Translations under genes and position numbers: made by a program
Assembly (NCBI GenBank): GCA_033439255.1
Contig: CM065890.1
Coordinates: 310,001 to 374,000, forward strand
Origin: Hericium rajendrae
Taxonomy: Eukaryota; Basidiomycota; Agaricomycetes; Russulales; Hericiaceae
Direction of reading: 5' to 3'
DNA length: 64,000 bases
Part shown: positions 54,343 through 64,000 of the stretch, one piece after another
Layout of the letters: the number at the start of each line of letters is the position of its first letter
Numbering within the stretch: position 1 is the stretch's first letter
The notes under the pieces: model-generated
Databases searched by the model: none
What the model saw: the letters and a program-made list of their open reading frames with translations, nothing else
What the model was told of the DNA's origin: nothing

Positions 54343-57261
54343 CTACGCGCGCCCGCACTGCTTCTTGCAGACGACGCGCTTCCACCACTTCTTTAGCTTG
54401 TCGCCCTTCGGCAGCCTGGACATGGGGACCGCCTTTGCCTCGCGCGACGGCGCGGGACCGCCAGATACAGCGGTCACCTCTGATGCGCGCGACAACGCAG
54501 AGCCGTCGACGGGGGCAATGCGCGCGCCGCCGGAGAACGCGGCCTTCCATGCCGCGGGCGCATCGAAAACGGGCGCCTCGCCATCCAGGGAGACGATCGC
54601 ATCGCGCACGAGCTGCTCATCCGCGAGGACGGCGTCCGCTGCGGCCTTGTCCGTCGTGAACGCGGCGCCCGCCCATGTGAATTGCGGGTGCGCGTCAGGA
54701 TGCGCGGGGACGGCGGTGGCGTCTGGAGTGAATGCGGATATGGCGGGCCGAGGGCGAGGACGGCCACTTCGGTTCGCGGAAGGCGCGGAAACTGGGGGAA
54801 ACCAGATGATGAGCTGAAGAACAGATCGGTAAGAGGGACGACGTACGTTTGATGGGCATGGATGCAATACGGGCCCAGTCGCTATGTCGCCAGCGGGACG
54901 TCAGTCATGGGCAACTTATGGAGGACTGAAGGACTCACATGTTGCAGAAGAAGGGCATGGCTTGGATGGTATTGAATGTGACCCTGAACATGGGGTTCTT
55001 CTCGAGTGCCTACATGGCCGTCATGAGCACTACAAAAGCAAGGAGAAAAACGGCAAGCTTACCATGTAGATCACCATGCGCAGCTCCGGATCACACACCC
55101 AAAACGGGGCAATGGGTATCTTGGTATATAAAATAAGTTTCTTGAGCTCTGCGAGCTTGCTGTGATCCCACGGCAGCTGTTCAAAGGGTTAGTTCTCAAC
55201 TTCAGCAGCTATATCATTCAGTACTCACATGGCCGAAGCACATCGCGTACACAGCGACGCCGAAGGCCCACCAGTCGACGGGATACGAGTACGGCTGCTC
55301 GAGCAGTAGCTCCGGGGCCATATACTTCCACGTCCCCATGACGCCGGCTGTGGTCGGGTTCATGTACATGACTCTACCAGGGATGGGCTTGCCGTTAGCG
55401 AACACCGCAGGCACGGTCAGGACAGGGACAGGGAAGCGCTTCGCGAGACCGAAGTCGGCGATGCGGACGTGCCCGTCGGCGCCGAGGAGGACGTTGTCGA
55501 GCTTGAAATCGCGGTGGACGATACCGCGCACGTGCAGCGCATTCAGGCCAAATGCCTGGTGCGATCGAGCAATCAGTCGATTGATATCACTGAAAAGTAG
55601 CGTGAAATATGTACCATCTCAGCGGTCCAGAGCCGGGTGAGCTCAGAGGGAATGGAGCCGGCATCACGCCAGTAATCGTACAGACTGGTCGGGTAATAAT
55701 CCTAAAAACCCAGATATATCAGGCCAAGCTCGTCGAGGAGGGAGATAAATCTTACCATCAACAAATAAAAGTTGATCGAATCATGAAAAGATGCCTCGAT
55801 GCCTGCTAAGAACGGCAGGCCCGAGACCATGCGCGTGATCTCCTGCTCGCGAAGCATCTGCGAGCGCAGAAGGGGACTGTGCAACTTCGACTTGGCGACG
55901 ATCTTGACTGCATACGTCCTCTGCGAGCCCTTGAGCGAGGCGAGAGCGACTTTGCCAAAGGCCCCTTGGCCGATGACGGACTGGATATGGAAGTCTTGGA
56001 TCGACAGCTGGAGGCGAGGCGAGGCAAGTGAGGTGAGAGGCGAAGTGACCAGACGGTGGTCGACATTGGCGTGCTCGTCGTCCGACTGGACGAGTGTGCC
56101 GGCCGAGCTGAACGTGTCCGCGTCGCTGGTCCATGCATTGAGATTGACCTCGATCATAGCCTCGTCAGCGGAGGAATCGTCGCTGTCATAGACTGGGGCC
56201 GCATTGGGCAGGAGGTCCTTGTCGGCGGCAAGAGGAATGGCAAGCCTGACAGCCTTGCTCACAATGGCGGGGCCGGACTGAGAGCGTGTCACAGCGGCAG
56301 CAGGAGTCCTCGCACGACCAAGCAAAGGTGCAGACCCGCTCTTCGGAACCATACGAGCAGGAACAGACGACTTCGGCTTGACGAAGGCGTTCTTCCTGAC
56401 TAGGCTGGAACGCTCGGGAAGACACGCCGCGGCGTAGAGCGTGTTGCATTGGTGGCTGCCGCAGGATCCTGGCGAGCGAGCAGAAGAAGTAGAGCTACTG
56501 CTGATCGAGTTCCTACAGACGCTGGCGAGTGGCTTGCGGACGCCACCCTTGCGGACTGCGGGGATAGGGCGACGAGTGGGCGTGCTGGGAGGAGGGACGT
56601 TCTCGGAAGCGTCAGCCTTGGCGGTGACGATCTTCGCCCTGGGGCGGCTTGTGGAGGCTGACGGAGGAGTCGCGCCGCTGGTGATAGCAGCCTTCGGCTT
56701 CGTGGAGGGAAGAGGCTCGGACTTGGCTTTGCGCGCAGCGACGACGGCGGTCTTCTCCTTCTGCTCGCTGATTCGACGGCGAACAACGGCAGCGGCGCGA
56801 GGTGCAGAGGCACAGGGAGGGGACAGGCCAGGCGGAGCCGTGGGACCACCTGTAGAAAGAGAAACGTCGAGTATCTTCGAAGCGGCGAGTGTCTTGAGGC
56901 CATCGAGAGGCTTCGTCAGCCTTGGAGCCTTGGGAGCGGTGGATGGATTGGCGACGTCGGGGGCTTTGAAGGTAGCAACAGATCTAAGAGTGCCAGGGAA
57001 TTGGGCCATGGTGAGCACCTTCGAAGCTGCTATGGTCTTGGACGCGACCGGCGGCTTCGGGCGGTTAGGTGCCTTGGGAGGCCGAGCAGGCTCGACGGCC
57101 TTAGGATGAATGGGGGCGGGGGCAAGGTTGGCCTTGGTGCCAGATGCCGAGGGCTGACCCGTCTTGCGCACGGGAGACTGGACGGCCTTGCCGCCGCCGA
57201 CGCGGGTGGTGGGACCCGCGGAGTGGGACTTGAGGTTGTTGTTGTTCTTCGCGAAAAGCAT
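54343..57261 (-). CDS. AGC-like Ser/Thr protein kinase, family copy K5
   Basis: About 862 residues from seven exons, minus: 57261-55756, 55701-55615, 55555-55229, 55176-55063, 55009-54939, 54881-54847, 54791-54343. The N-terminal 428 residues are basic with [44 protein letters not shown], a [20 protein letters not shown] segment, and RSQSGPAIV. Kinase: [78 protein letters not shown]; all catalytic residues are intact. AGC-like tail MPFFCNIDWARIAS. The last exon holds [20 protein letters not shown] and ends [16 protein letters not shown]. Its exon pattern matches K1 (exons 2, 4, 5 and 6 have the same lengths: 87, 114, 71, 35), so K1 and K5 form one subgroup and K3 and K4 another. Confidence 0.94.
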
Positions 57262-57289
57262 GATGAAAGCAATATGACAGCGAGTGATG

Positions 57290-57412
57290 CGAAATGCGGT
57301 ACTTGAGGGTCGAGATGACTTTGCTGAAGTAGGATTTCACAAGGAAGCGGATAGGTGGGGGTAGGATTATAGACTGCCATTGCAATGTGGGCTTGAGGCT
57401 GACAAGCTTTGG
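57290..57412 (-). promoter_or_regulatory. K-family promoter block, copy 5
   Basis: On the minus strand CCAAAGCTTGTCAGCCTCAA, then TGGCAGTCTATAATCC, then AGTCATCTCGACCCTCAAGT precede K5 in the family order. Confidence 0.6.
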
Positions 57413-57419
57413 TCACGAT

Positions 57420-58656
57420 TGTGCGAGCTTCAGTCTAAGTCTTTCGGAAAGGACCAGCAGCCAGTCCGGAATCCTGTACATGACTGAAGTCATGTTAGGA
57501 GGCAGACAGCCCTATAGCTCTAGAAAACATCTCGGACATGAGAGAAAGAACTGTGGTGAGCCGGAGACCGTAAAAAAACACGCTTTTCATCCAGCATTAG
57601 TACATGTGCGGAAGCTTAGCGTCTCAGAATGTGCTATGACTGGGATAAGCAAGAAGAATAACATACAAAAGATTGCGCCGGCTCGTCGTTCAGAATGTCT
57701 GTCGTCGCGGGCCGCTGGTTCTCGACTGGATCAGCCGTGCAACGCCAGCTGAGCGCCCAGCACCCTTCTTCTATCGACGTGAAGCCATAGCATAAAGGAA
57801 GGAAGATCGATTGACAAGTCTCTGATAGGCATCCTGTATGAAAAGACAGAAACCACAAGAACGATCATGGATCATGGATGCGGTCGAGAAGTTGACGCAG
57901 AATGCTTTGAAGCGTCGGCACTGGCGTTTCCCGCCACTTTGCCGCCCCCGCCCCTCGTCGATCTGACGATCCATCGCGACACCAGCTGTGGCAATGCGTG
58001 TGATTTTACTTGCATTATCCCTTCAAGCCATATCGACAGCAAATTCTTCGTGCAATATATTTATATGGCAGCCCCAAGCCCAAGATATGATTCCTCTAGA
58101 CCATACTCAGACATCGATGAGCACTATCCACAGAGTGGGTGACTTCCCGCAGCCATCTGGAACGGTTTGCAGAGTAGATTTCGGCCGCATTCGGTTTGCC
58201 GAATGATGGCCGAGAGCGAACCAAGCCTTTGGGTCACAAAACGACGTTTCCAGATGTCGAGTCTGAAGGAGGGGGGGACCCCCCTCGTCCAGGATAATAT
58301 CTGTATCAGTATGGATTGTTTACTCTCCGCCAGCTCTCCGCTCTCGCATATGGCCTCTGTGTCCGTGCTCAGCCCTTACTCCGCCTCTCTCTGCTCTGTA
58401 CATCTGTACCTCGGTTCAGACATTGCAATTGCGTGCGGGCTGCAACTCCTCCAACGCTGAATTCCACTTCTCGTTCGAAGTCCGCACTAGGTATCTGCAT
58501 GCAATCCAGATCCTGCGGGAAGTCATCCAGTTTGACCACATTTGATAAATTCTATCGTCGAGAGAGGGATCAAATTCACCTCAGGGCGTCGATGAACACG
58601 AAAAGCACATCGGAGAAATAAAATGCTGTTATACATGGTCTGCAGCCCTGCTCAAC
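57420..58656. other. Intergenic, no supported gene
   Basis: Short frames on both strands, no splice-consistent model, and no recognised repeat. Confidence 0.45.
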
Positions 58657-59908
58657 TTATAATCGTGCATCCACATGCAACGCCTCCACCGGGCGTCCGA
58701 AACACTCGGACAGGACGCGACAGGTCAACTCCGGTTTATCCCATTGCACCTGTGAAAATAATTCAAATTCATCAGTAATGCCCCGTGCATCCGATACAAA
58801 GAACGCGACCTACAAAATGATTAGCTCCCGGTATGCCGACGCTTACCATCTCTCTTCCATTCTCCATGCCCTTCCTCACGTCTTCCAGCTGCCACCCGCC
58901 CGCAACACACTCCCATAGCGTGTCCTCGCACCAGATAATGTACACCTTACACTTCGCCCACACCGTCGTCTTCTTGAACAAACGCCGCGTCGCGCTGAGG
59001 AAGATCTCGGGCGGCGCGCGATGCAGATTGCACTCGAGGCGCGCGACCGCGGGCACGCACACCACGTCCAGCGGGATCGTTTCCAGGCTCGATGGCGGAT
59101 CTGTGACGCCGTGCTCCGCGAGACAGTTGTAGGAACGTGTGCACACGCCGGGATGTGTGTAATACGACGTGACCCAGTTCGCGAAGAAGGCGCAGTAATC
59201 GTTGAAGGAGAGCGTCGTGTCGAAGAAGGGGGAGTAGTATGTCTGCGGGGTGCCGATAATGGGAAGACCCGTCACCAGGCGAGGCGCATCTTGATAGTAA
59301 GTTCGCGGTCGAGCGGCGTTGAGCAAGTTGGATGCAAGTACTGGAAGTCGAAGCTATGGCTTACCGAATGCACAAACGCCTTTCAAATACCGCGTTAGTG
59401 TTCCAACAATGTCGTCAGGCATTTCATCAGCGTATGCCAGAAGCGGTGCGACATGCGCCCAGCCAGACGACCATCCCAATACCACAAGGCCGCCTTCATC
59501 CTCACGAGTGATACACGGTATTGTTTCCTTCTGGACAAACCACACCAAGAAGCGTGCGATCTCTAGATTACGCCGCCGCAGGAACTGCCTGCCTGCGTCG
59601 ATATCGCCACCGCGTAGCGCAGCCAGCTCTTCGTCGGGCAACGGCGTCGACCCGGGGTATTCGCGGCGATTGACCGCGACAAGACGCAGGCCGCTGGCGG
59701 GAGCGTGGGCAAACATGCGGCCGAAGACACCTGTGTCCCGTGAGCGAAGCCAGTCTTCTGACGTGCGCTAATGGGGCATGAGAAGACACGTACCACCGCT
59801 GAAAGACGAACCGTGGACCATTACAACGGTCGTATAGGCACCAGAAGGTGCGCCCGAGTCTTCGTAGTACAACTCGGTGCCGTTGTCGTCTATGCGAGCG
59901 ATGGGCAT
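58657..59908 (-). CDS. Alpha/beta-hydrolase fold protein, copy A
   Basis: About 349 residues from four exons, minus: 59908-59794, 59730-59365, 59289-58814, 58749-58657. The N-terminus MPIARIDDNGTELYYEDSGA with TTVVMVHGSSFSG gives the strand and oxyanion-hole HG of the fold. The nucleophile elbow is VVLGWSSGWAHVAPLLA with Ser about residue 126, and a late conserved His is in GANHF. The cap region is long (TYYSPFFDTTLSFNDYCAFF, WVTSYYTHPG). Reading through GTAAGC at 58846 rather than splicing there, and splicing at 58813, preserves GANHF and joins VQWDKPELTCRVL as in the paralogue. Substrate unknown; esterase or lipase type chemistry is inferred from the fold. No signal peptide. A divergent paralogue starts 1.5 kb away. 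Confidence 0.9.
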
Positions 59909-60393
59909 TGTGATGAGATCAAGCACTCGGGGCGATTGAACGACAGAATGACCCTCGGATCCACAGTGGTATTTAAACGCGTGATGTTCCCACCATGTTC
60001 TCGAGATAGATGCACGAGGCACTCCAACGCGGGCTCTTGGAAGCGGTGAGCAGAACGAACCGGACATTCAGTGATGATCTATCAAGAAGGGAGTGTTGTG
60101 TGACCTGTCCAGCAACTATTTCGGAGCTCCGAACACAGTAGTGGTTATCTCGCACCCAGCGTTCGGGGGCAGTCAGTCAACTCTCAAGGAAAAACCGCTG
60201 AGGTCCTGAGACAAGTCATCATGCCATGGAACTCCAAAGGCGAAAACCTGAAACATGAAAGATGGAAGCTGAAACCGATGACACGAGAAAGATGTAAGAA
60301 ATCACCATGAAGCGTTCGCGTTTGTCACCAATATACCGGGCCAATTCGCGACAGAAAATCCAAGGGTCGATTCTTCCAGAGCCTCGAGAGACC

Positions 60394-60804
60394 TTATAGC
60401 TCCTCTGCATCTTGCATATCAAGTACATAAAGCCATTTCTGATCATCGTTGGCCCTCATGCTAATGAGAACTTCTCCACTTGCCAATGAAGGCACAGAAC
60501 GACGCCCATCTGACAGACGGAGTTCCGTTATGATGTTGATCAGGAGCAGTAGGTCTTCAACAAATGGCAGTCGATCTGTCGCGTCTTGTCGTATTGCTGT
60601 CAGCTGCGTTTCCGGCATCTGCAAGTCACTGTGGAGCAGGAACAAGTTGGTGGTCGACTTGAAGGAGCGCGACGACCCCGAGACCGCACGCGGCGGCATC
60701 TCGCCCGCCGCTGGGCCCCCGACGACTTGCTCATCAGTCTCGGTCACCGTGCGCCACTCGCGCGCCTTGCACAAGTTCAATGCGGATCTCGCTGTCGTTG
60801 GCAT
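60394..60804 (-). CDS. Hypothetical protein
   Basis: A minus-strand frame of 136 residues, GC3-rich in its first half (TETDEQVVGGPAAGEMPPRA, SFKSTTNLFLLHSDLQMPE) and ending RANDDQKWLYVLDMQDAEEL. Another frame upstream (EIPYRPALCINANDSEIRIE) also looks coding and overlaps its beginning, so the real gene may have an upstream exon and a different start. No family is recognised. It sits between the two divergent hydrolase genes. Confidence 0.42.
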   Translation of the reverse strand: MPTTARSALNLCKAREWRTVTETDEQVVGGPAAGEMPPRAVSGSSRSFKSTTNLFLLHSDLQMPETQLTAIRQDATDRLPFVEDLLLLINIITELRLSDGRRSVPSLASGEVLISMRANDDQKWLYVLDMQDAEEL

Positions 60805-61342
60805 TGATGCACAGTGCAGGTCGGTAGGGTATCTCTATTCTCAACGACCGAAACGCACTTTCAAGCGGCGCATACTGGTACGTAGTACGGAAGGCATAAA
60901 ATACTTCTGCTGAACTCTTTCCTGTAGGCTCTCAGTATCGGCGAAACGAGGTTAGAAGCAACGTTTCTGACTCTCTTCTGTGAATGGAATTGTCATTTAA
61001 CCTTTCATGCTGTTTGACATCGCGAACGGTCTCGTGGGATCACTACTTCCTCCAAAGGGCATTCTAGACGCTTACTTCCCTCTGCCGCATGGCGCTGACG
61101 TTTCTGGCCAATGGATCACTCCATTTCGACGCTCGGATCGCGCTTGCTCTGCTTGTGAACATCTTCATATGCTGTGGATCAGGTCCACATCAGCATCTGT
61201 GCCTCTCAGTTTCTTACAGAGACTTCCGTCGACATTGTCTCGTTCTACCGCATGGCCAACGCCATTGGCGACTATGTATACTTACGGGTATACCGTTTCC
61301 GCCATGGTTCCATTTGACAGCGAGTTGGTAAGCTCACAAGCC

Positions 61343-61350
61343 TATAAAAA
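61343..61350 (+). promoter_or_regulatory. TATA box of hydrolase copy B
   Basis: TATAAAAA lies 41-48 bases upstream of the ATG at 61391. Confidence 0.5.
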
Positions 61351-61390
61351 CATACCATGATAAGGCCCAGAGTTCTTTGATCTCTCCGCC

Positions 61391-62644
61391 ATGCCTCTCG
61401 CCCCAGTTGACGACAATGGGACTGTACTCTACTTCGAGGACTCAGGGTCCCTTCCAGGGCCCTACACGACTGTCGTGATCACTCATGGCTCGGGTGGCAA
61501 TTGCGGTATGGCATGATGCTTTTCAACGTGTCACGGGAGATATTGACTACTTACGTGCAATTAGGTTTATTCGGCCGCATGCTTCCTCACGCAGCTACGA
61601 ACGGCCTGCGCCTCGTCTTGCTCAACCGCCCAGAATATACACACTCGACACTACTGTCAGACGAAGAGCTGGCCACGATCCGCGGCGCCGAGACTAGCTT
61701 CGAATCTGGCAGAGAATTTTTGCGTCGACGAAGTATTGAAATCGCACGGTTCATGGCGTGGTTCGTTCAGGAGAAGTCTATCTCGCCTATCAGCGGAACG
61801 GAACAAGGAGGGCTCATCTTGGTGGGCTGGTCCTCTGGATGGGCACACATCGCGCCTCTCTTGGCCTATGCCGATGAAGTACCTGCGGATATAGTTCGCA
61901 CATTGACACCATACTTCAGAGGTTTATGTGCCTTCGGTACGTCGTTCCCGGCGCTCTGTCCATCCTTCTTAACCGTAACTTATGAGATCTGCATCCGAAG
62001 ACCCGCCCTGTGTTGCAACAGGGTTGCCCCTGAAAGGCATTGCGCAATCATGGTACAGGCCCGGATCCGACTCCTCCCTCACACTCGCCGAGTTCTGCGA
62101 CTACTTCCCTAAGTGGGTCTCTTCATACTACTCGCACCCAGGTTTCCATTCGCGCGACTACGACGGCATGTCCGAAACTTCCATCATCGATCCTCCGGCA
62201 GATAAACGCCCATCGACCGAATGCATGTCGCTTGCGGATCAGGCGGCCACGCTCTGCCCGGGCGCGATTGACCGTTTGGAGCGTCCGCTGTTCGCCATGC
62301 CTGCCGAGATCTTCCTCGATGCCACTCTGAAGCTGTTCGACAAGTCCCAGGAAAAGGCAACCGTGTGGCCGAACTGCAGGATTTATGTGGTATCTTGTGA
62401 GGAGACAGGCTGGGAAGCTCTGCAAGGATGCTGGCAGCTCGAGGATCTCTATCTTCAAAAGAGAGAGAGCGGCGAGGTTGGTAGGGAACTGATCCCGTCT
62501 GCCATGCCAGGATGCAATCATTTCGTGAGTGGCGATTGTCCTCAGTTATCGATGGGTATACTTACTACAGCGGGAGATCAGCCACACTGGGACAAGCCTG
62601 AATTCACCTGCGAATTCTTCTCTCAATGCTTCGGGAAAGCGTAG
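61391..62644 (+). CDS. Alpha/beta-hydrolase fold protein, copy B
   Basis: About 357 residues from four exons: 61391-61505, 61565-61936, 62001-62524, 62582-62644. Exon 1 has the same length (115 nt) as in copy A and all intron positions and phases are shared. Motifs: LAPVDDNGTVLYFEDSGS, TTVVITHGSGGN, LILVGWSSGWAHIAPLLAYA (nucleophile Ser), SSLTLAEFCDYFPKWVSSYY, and GCNHF with the presumed catalytic His, then HWDKPEFTCEFFSQCFGKA. It has an insertion of about ten residues (DKRPSTECMSLADQAATLCP region) relative to copy A. Together with copy A it forms an inverted paralogue pair transcribed away from each other. Substrate unknown. Confidence 0.92.
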
Positions 62645-63301
62645 AAGACCTTTCATAGGGATGCACGATTCTGAACAGAACCAAGAGCGACTAATTTCTG
62701 CCGTCATCGTTGTGCCTTCGTTATGTCATCCCTCTTCGTCGCCGCTCGAGGATTCCACTAATGTGCAGAAGCACGTTACGAACGTTCTGCACACAATTGT
62801 TCATGAGATCACAATGGATCCTGCGCGGGGTGTTCTTCATTACTGTAGACTATCATTGGTCATGCGACATTTCCTTTTGTTTTATTCTGCTCACGATGGC
62901 AACGGATGTGAGCGGGATGACAGAAGACGTTTATCATGTCGCAATCATATCGTGCCTTCCAGCCTGGTCCGTGTACAGCTGAGTCCATTTCATTGTTCGC
63001 CTTCGTGCCATCTATAGTTGCTCATGAATTCGAGCACCTCCTCCTCATCAACAACCAGCACGGACACTTACTTTTTCTCACATCAGACGTCTTCGAATGG
63101 AAGTCAACGATGGACGTGCAAGCCATGTCTGGTCAAATTGATTCCTGTCACGCACGCACCAAGCGCTCAAAATAATATACTTAGAACCAGGCCGGAGGTG
63201 GGTGCCACTTCTCTGTATCAATCTGCCAGTCCACCAATTTTGCACTACCATTCAGTCCCGCAGAAGACTACCGATCTCGCGCTGTTCGGCCTCGTATTTC
63301 T
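62645..63301. other. Intergenic, no supported gene
   Basis: Short frames only; presumably the 3' UTR of copy B and the promoter of the F-box gene. Confidence 0.45.
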
Positions 63302-64000
63302 ATGCTGAAGACCGGACTATATCGTCAAGGCGCAGAAGCAGCCAACGTTCTGGAAGAAGCCATCGACGCTGAGCTGACGGCCATACACACGTCCACCTCC
63401 GCCATAAAATCCTTGCGCAATACACGAGCCGCAACCCATCATTTCCCTCCTGAAGTACTCATGCGTATCTTCTGGTACTGTTCAAGAATTTCTGCCTCGT
63501 CGCAACAATCTCATCCGATACGAAAATCGGGAGATATTGCAGCGATGGGATCCACATTGGGTCAAGGTGACATATGTTTGCCGATACTGGCGTGACGCAG
63601 CTTTGCAGGACCCACGTCTTTGGGGGAAAACCATTACCTGTGACCTCCCTTTCCCGTGGCTCGAAGAGACTTTGAATCACTCGAAGCTGGCGCCCGTGTC
63701 CATCCGCCCCACATCTGGGTACAGAAATTCACTTGAACGCAGCCACGAAGTTAGTGTCCTTCTTTTAAAGCACCACCACCACATTCGCCATCTTCATTTA
63801 CGTGGGGGCTCGACATTATATGTGCTTCCCGTTACCGGCGCTCTGGGTCTGAGTCGTGCTCCAATATTAGAGACACTCACGCTGGAGCGGGATAGCCGCA
63901 ACGATTTAGCGGTGCTTCCTGACGAGACTATCGCTCACTATGCGCCTCGACTTCGTCAGATACGCCTCGTCGATCTGCTCCTACCTGCGATCCCATGCCT
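63302..64000 (+). CDS. F-box protein, N-terminal part, runs off the window, apparent frameshift
   Basis: The ATG at 63302 starts a coiled segment (VLEEAIDAELTAIHTSTSAI) and an F-box beginning THHFPPEVLMRIFWYC. The rest of the F-box and the following repeat region read in another frame from about 63480: EILQRWDPHWVKVTYVCRYW, RDAALQDPRLWGKTITCDLP, and leucine-rich sequence (HIRHLHLRGGSTLYVL, LSRAPILETLTLERDS, APRLRQIRLVDLLLPAIP) that is open to the window edge. The W.KVTYVCRYWRDAAL signature is typical of basidiomycete F-box proteins, which recruit substrates to SCF ubiquitin ligases. The frame change near 63470-63490 is not explained by an intron of normal size, so it is a pseudogene, a sequence error, or a splice I cannot see. 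Confidence 0.72.

Noticed and set aside
58810-58846. 37-nt intron starting GTAAGC at the end of hydrolase copy A exon 3
   Set aside because: Splicing there would delete the conserved GANHF segment and reach an early stop; the paralogue shows the true donor lies at 58813.
1-64000. CRISPR arrays, bacterial operons, Shine-Dalgarno sites
   Set aside because: Intron-rich eukaryotic genes throughout; no regularly spaced direct repeats with unique spacers were seen.

Overview
The window is nuclear DNA of a filamentous basidiomycete, most likely an Agaricomycete of polypore type (inference). Protein genes carry many 45-65 nt GT-AG introns, coding DNA is GC-rich at third codon positions, and several families are typical of this group: a basidiomycete AIG1-like GTPase, a DUF6534-type seven-helix protein, FunK1-like kinases, a Tup1 corepressor and an F-box protein. 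There are no bacterial features and I found no CRISPR array, rRNA or tRNA.

Layout: 1-14.6 kb holds mostly housekeeping genes: a kinesin (1007-3946), a cytochrome b561 protein (5000-5871), a Mediator-25-like gene with unresolved 5' end (about 6.2-7.1 kb, minus), a gene-poor decayed stretch (7.1-10.8 kb), a stand-alone RNase H-like gene, a 3-hydroxyacyl-CoA dehydrogenase with a 7-nt exon, and a conserved acidic protein. 14.9-18.5 kb has a 1-kb element with inverted termini and an AIG1-like GTPase with a CaaX box next to its own decayed duplicate.

19-57 kb is dominated by five paralogues of an AGC-like protein kinase family (called K1-K5 here: 19236-21943 minus, 24633-27187 minus, 38341-41314 plus, 43491-46460 plus, 54343-57261 minus). 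All share a long basic Ala/Pro/Lys-rich N-terminus with conserved motifs, a C-terminal module ([17 protein letters not shown]) and a terminal WWKRVVGKK-like tail, as well as promoter and 3' flanking sequence. Four retain a complete kinase domain. K2 has lost the whole domain in frame and instead amplified part of the C-terminal region in tandem. I know of no description of this family; it is the best candidate for a new system here. Unrelated genes lie between the copies: a small secreted protein, a fungal multispan membrane protein, a predicted pseudokinase, Tup1, an 18-exon GH27 alpha-galactosidase and a DUF6534-type membrane protein.

A 1328-bp element at 30710-32037 has about 125-bp inverted termini and a perfect 9-bp target duplication (Mutator-like). 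It carries one ORF, and its two termini each hold a hairpin whose loop is conserved while the stem sequences differ but remain self-complementary. The right end (58.6-64 kb) has two divergent alpha/beta-hydrolase paralogues and the start of an F-box gene that runs off the window with an apparent frameshift.

Gene models were spliced by hand from GT/AG sites, reading phase and paralogue comparison; protein similarities are from recognition, not searches.
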